From positions 1-5,982 of the forward strand of contig JAFWPT010000256.1 in assembly GCA_017509375.1 (NCBI GenBank): 5,982 nucleotides of DNA, written 5' to 3'. The stretch is from Bacteroidales bacterium. Lineage in GTDB: Bacteria; Bacteroidota; Bacteroidia; Bacteroidales; UBA932. A program made the position numbers and the translations under genes. Shown here piece after piece: positions 5,714 through 5,982 of the stretch (within the stretch, counting starts at the first letter, position 1; each line of letters starts with the position of its first letter). Under the pieces are notes generated by a model. The model was not told where the DNA came from. It saw nothing but the letters and a program-made list of their open reading frames with translations, and did no database searches.

Positions 5714-5982
5714 ATGGACAGGCGTAATTTCATCGAAACGGCGGCGATGGCGGCGGGAGGGCTCCTGCTGTCATCGGCCGGATTCCAACTCCATGCAAAA
5801 CCAGTTAAGAAAATGAAAATAGTCTTACTCACCGGCAGCCCCCGCCGTGCCGGAAATACCAACCATCTGGCGGACCAGTTTACGAAAGGCGCCGAGGAGG
5901 TGGGACACGAGGTGTTCCGCTTCGATGCCGCTGCCCGTCAGGTCAAGCCCTGCCTGGGCTGCAACCACTGCGGGATGGAAGG
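5714..5982 (+). CDS. Flavodoxin-like NAD(P)H-dependent FMN reductase with Tat export signal (partial, runs off the window)
   Basis: This is a partial gene; 89 complete codons are visible. Residues 1-28 look like a twin-arginine signal: D-RR-NFI at 2-7, a weakly hydrophobic Ala/Gly/Leu stretch (TAAMAAGGLLLSSAGF), then QLHA before the mature part. From Met34 the sequence is the start of the FMN_red/flavodoxin fold: strand MKIVLLTGSPRRAGNT with the phosphate-binding loop GSPRRAGNT (41-49), a helix (LADQFTKGAEEVGHEV), then PCLGCNHCGM at 79-88 with Cys80, Cys83 and Cys86, a Cys cluster common in this reductase family. Such enzymes move electrons from NAD(P)H through FMN to quinones, nitro compounds or other acceptors. 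Cytoplasmic relatives begin at the equivalent of Met34 (ATG at 5813), so the first 33 residues are an added export signal, implying export of the folded, FMN-loaded protein. The divergent AraC gene is its likely regulator. Confidence 0.85.
   Translation, partial: MDRRNFIETAAMAAGGLLLSSAGFQLHAKPVKKMKIVLLTGSPRRAGNTNHLADQFTKGAEEVGHEVFRFDAAARQVKPCLGCNHCGME

Noticed and set aside
5470..5862. N-terminal extension of the minus-strand AraC frame up to 5862
   Set aside because: It crosses the regulator's own -7 box and the divergent reductase promoter and overlaps the reductase gene; the cupin domain starts properly at 5469.
1..5982. CRISPR arrays, tRNA or rRNA genes, transposases, insertion-sequence ends
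   Set aside because: No regularly spaced repeats, cloverleaf-like segments, or transposase motifs seen on either strand.

Overview
The window looks like chromosomal DNA of a Bacteroidales-type bacterium (phylum Bacteroidota). The evidence is several Bacteroidota-style -7 promoter boxes (TAnnTTTG, at 155, 4392, 5562 and on the minus strand at 5487-5494), almost no Shine-Dalgarno sequences, GC-rich genes separated by AT-rich spacers, and protein families typical of that group. The species cannot be named from the sequence.

Layout. Bases 1-194 hold a short decayed scrap of an AraC-type regulator gene (about 51-95) and then a promoter. At 195-779 lies a small secreted protein of unknown function; its stop codon sits inside a strong hairpin (755-791). 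Next comes a two-gene polar amino-acid ABC importer: 877-2340 encodes a lipoprotein-like substrate-binding domain fused to the permease, and 2342-3415 encodes the ATPase with an extra C-terminal domain. The two are one base apart. An AraC-family regulator (3452-4345) follows 36 bases later on the same strand.

From about 4350 the layout changes. A promoter and a good lipoprotein signal peptide (from 4422) lead into a reading frame that soon runs antisense through the 3' end of a second AraC regulator (minus strand, 4636-5469). I read this as a gene cut off by rearrangement. The second regulator is divergent from a partial gene at 5714 onward. That gene encodes a flavodoxin-like FMN reductase carrying a twin-arginine export signal. 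The 244-base divergent spacer holds both promoters and TGTGAAA repeats spaced as AraC-family half-sites are.

How the genes may work together (inference): binding protein, permease and ATPase would form a complete amino-acid importer from two polypeptides, possibly controlled by the AraC protein behind it. The second AraC protein probably controls the exported reductase. The most unusual feature is the binding domain of the transporter: its two lobes are in reversed (circularly permuted) order relative to HisJ-type proteins, while the key Arg and Asp amino-acid contacts remain. The ATPase adds a C-terminal region that resembles a degenerate GHKL-type fold.
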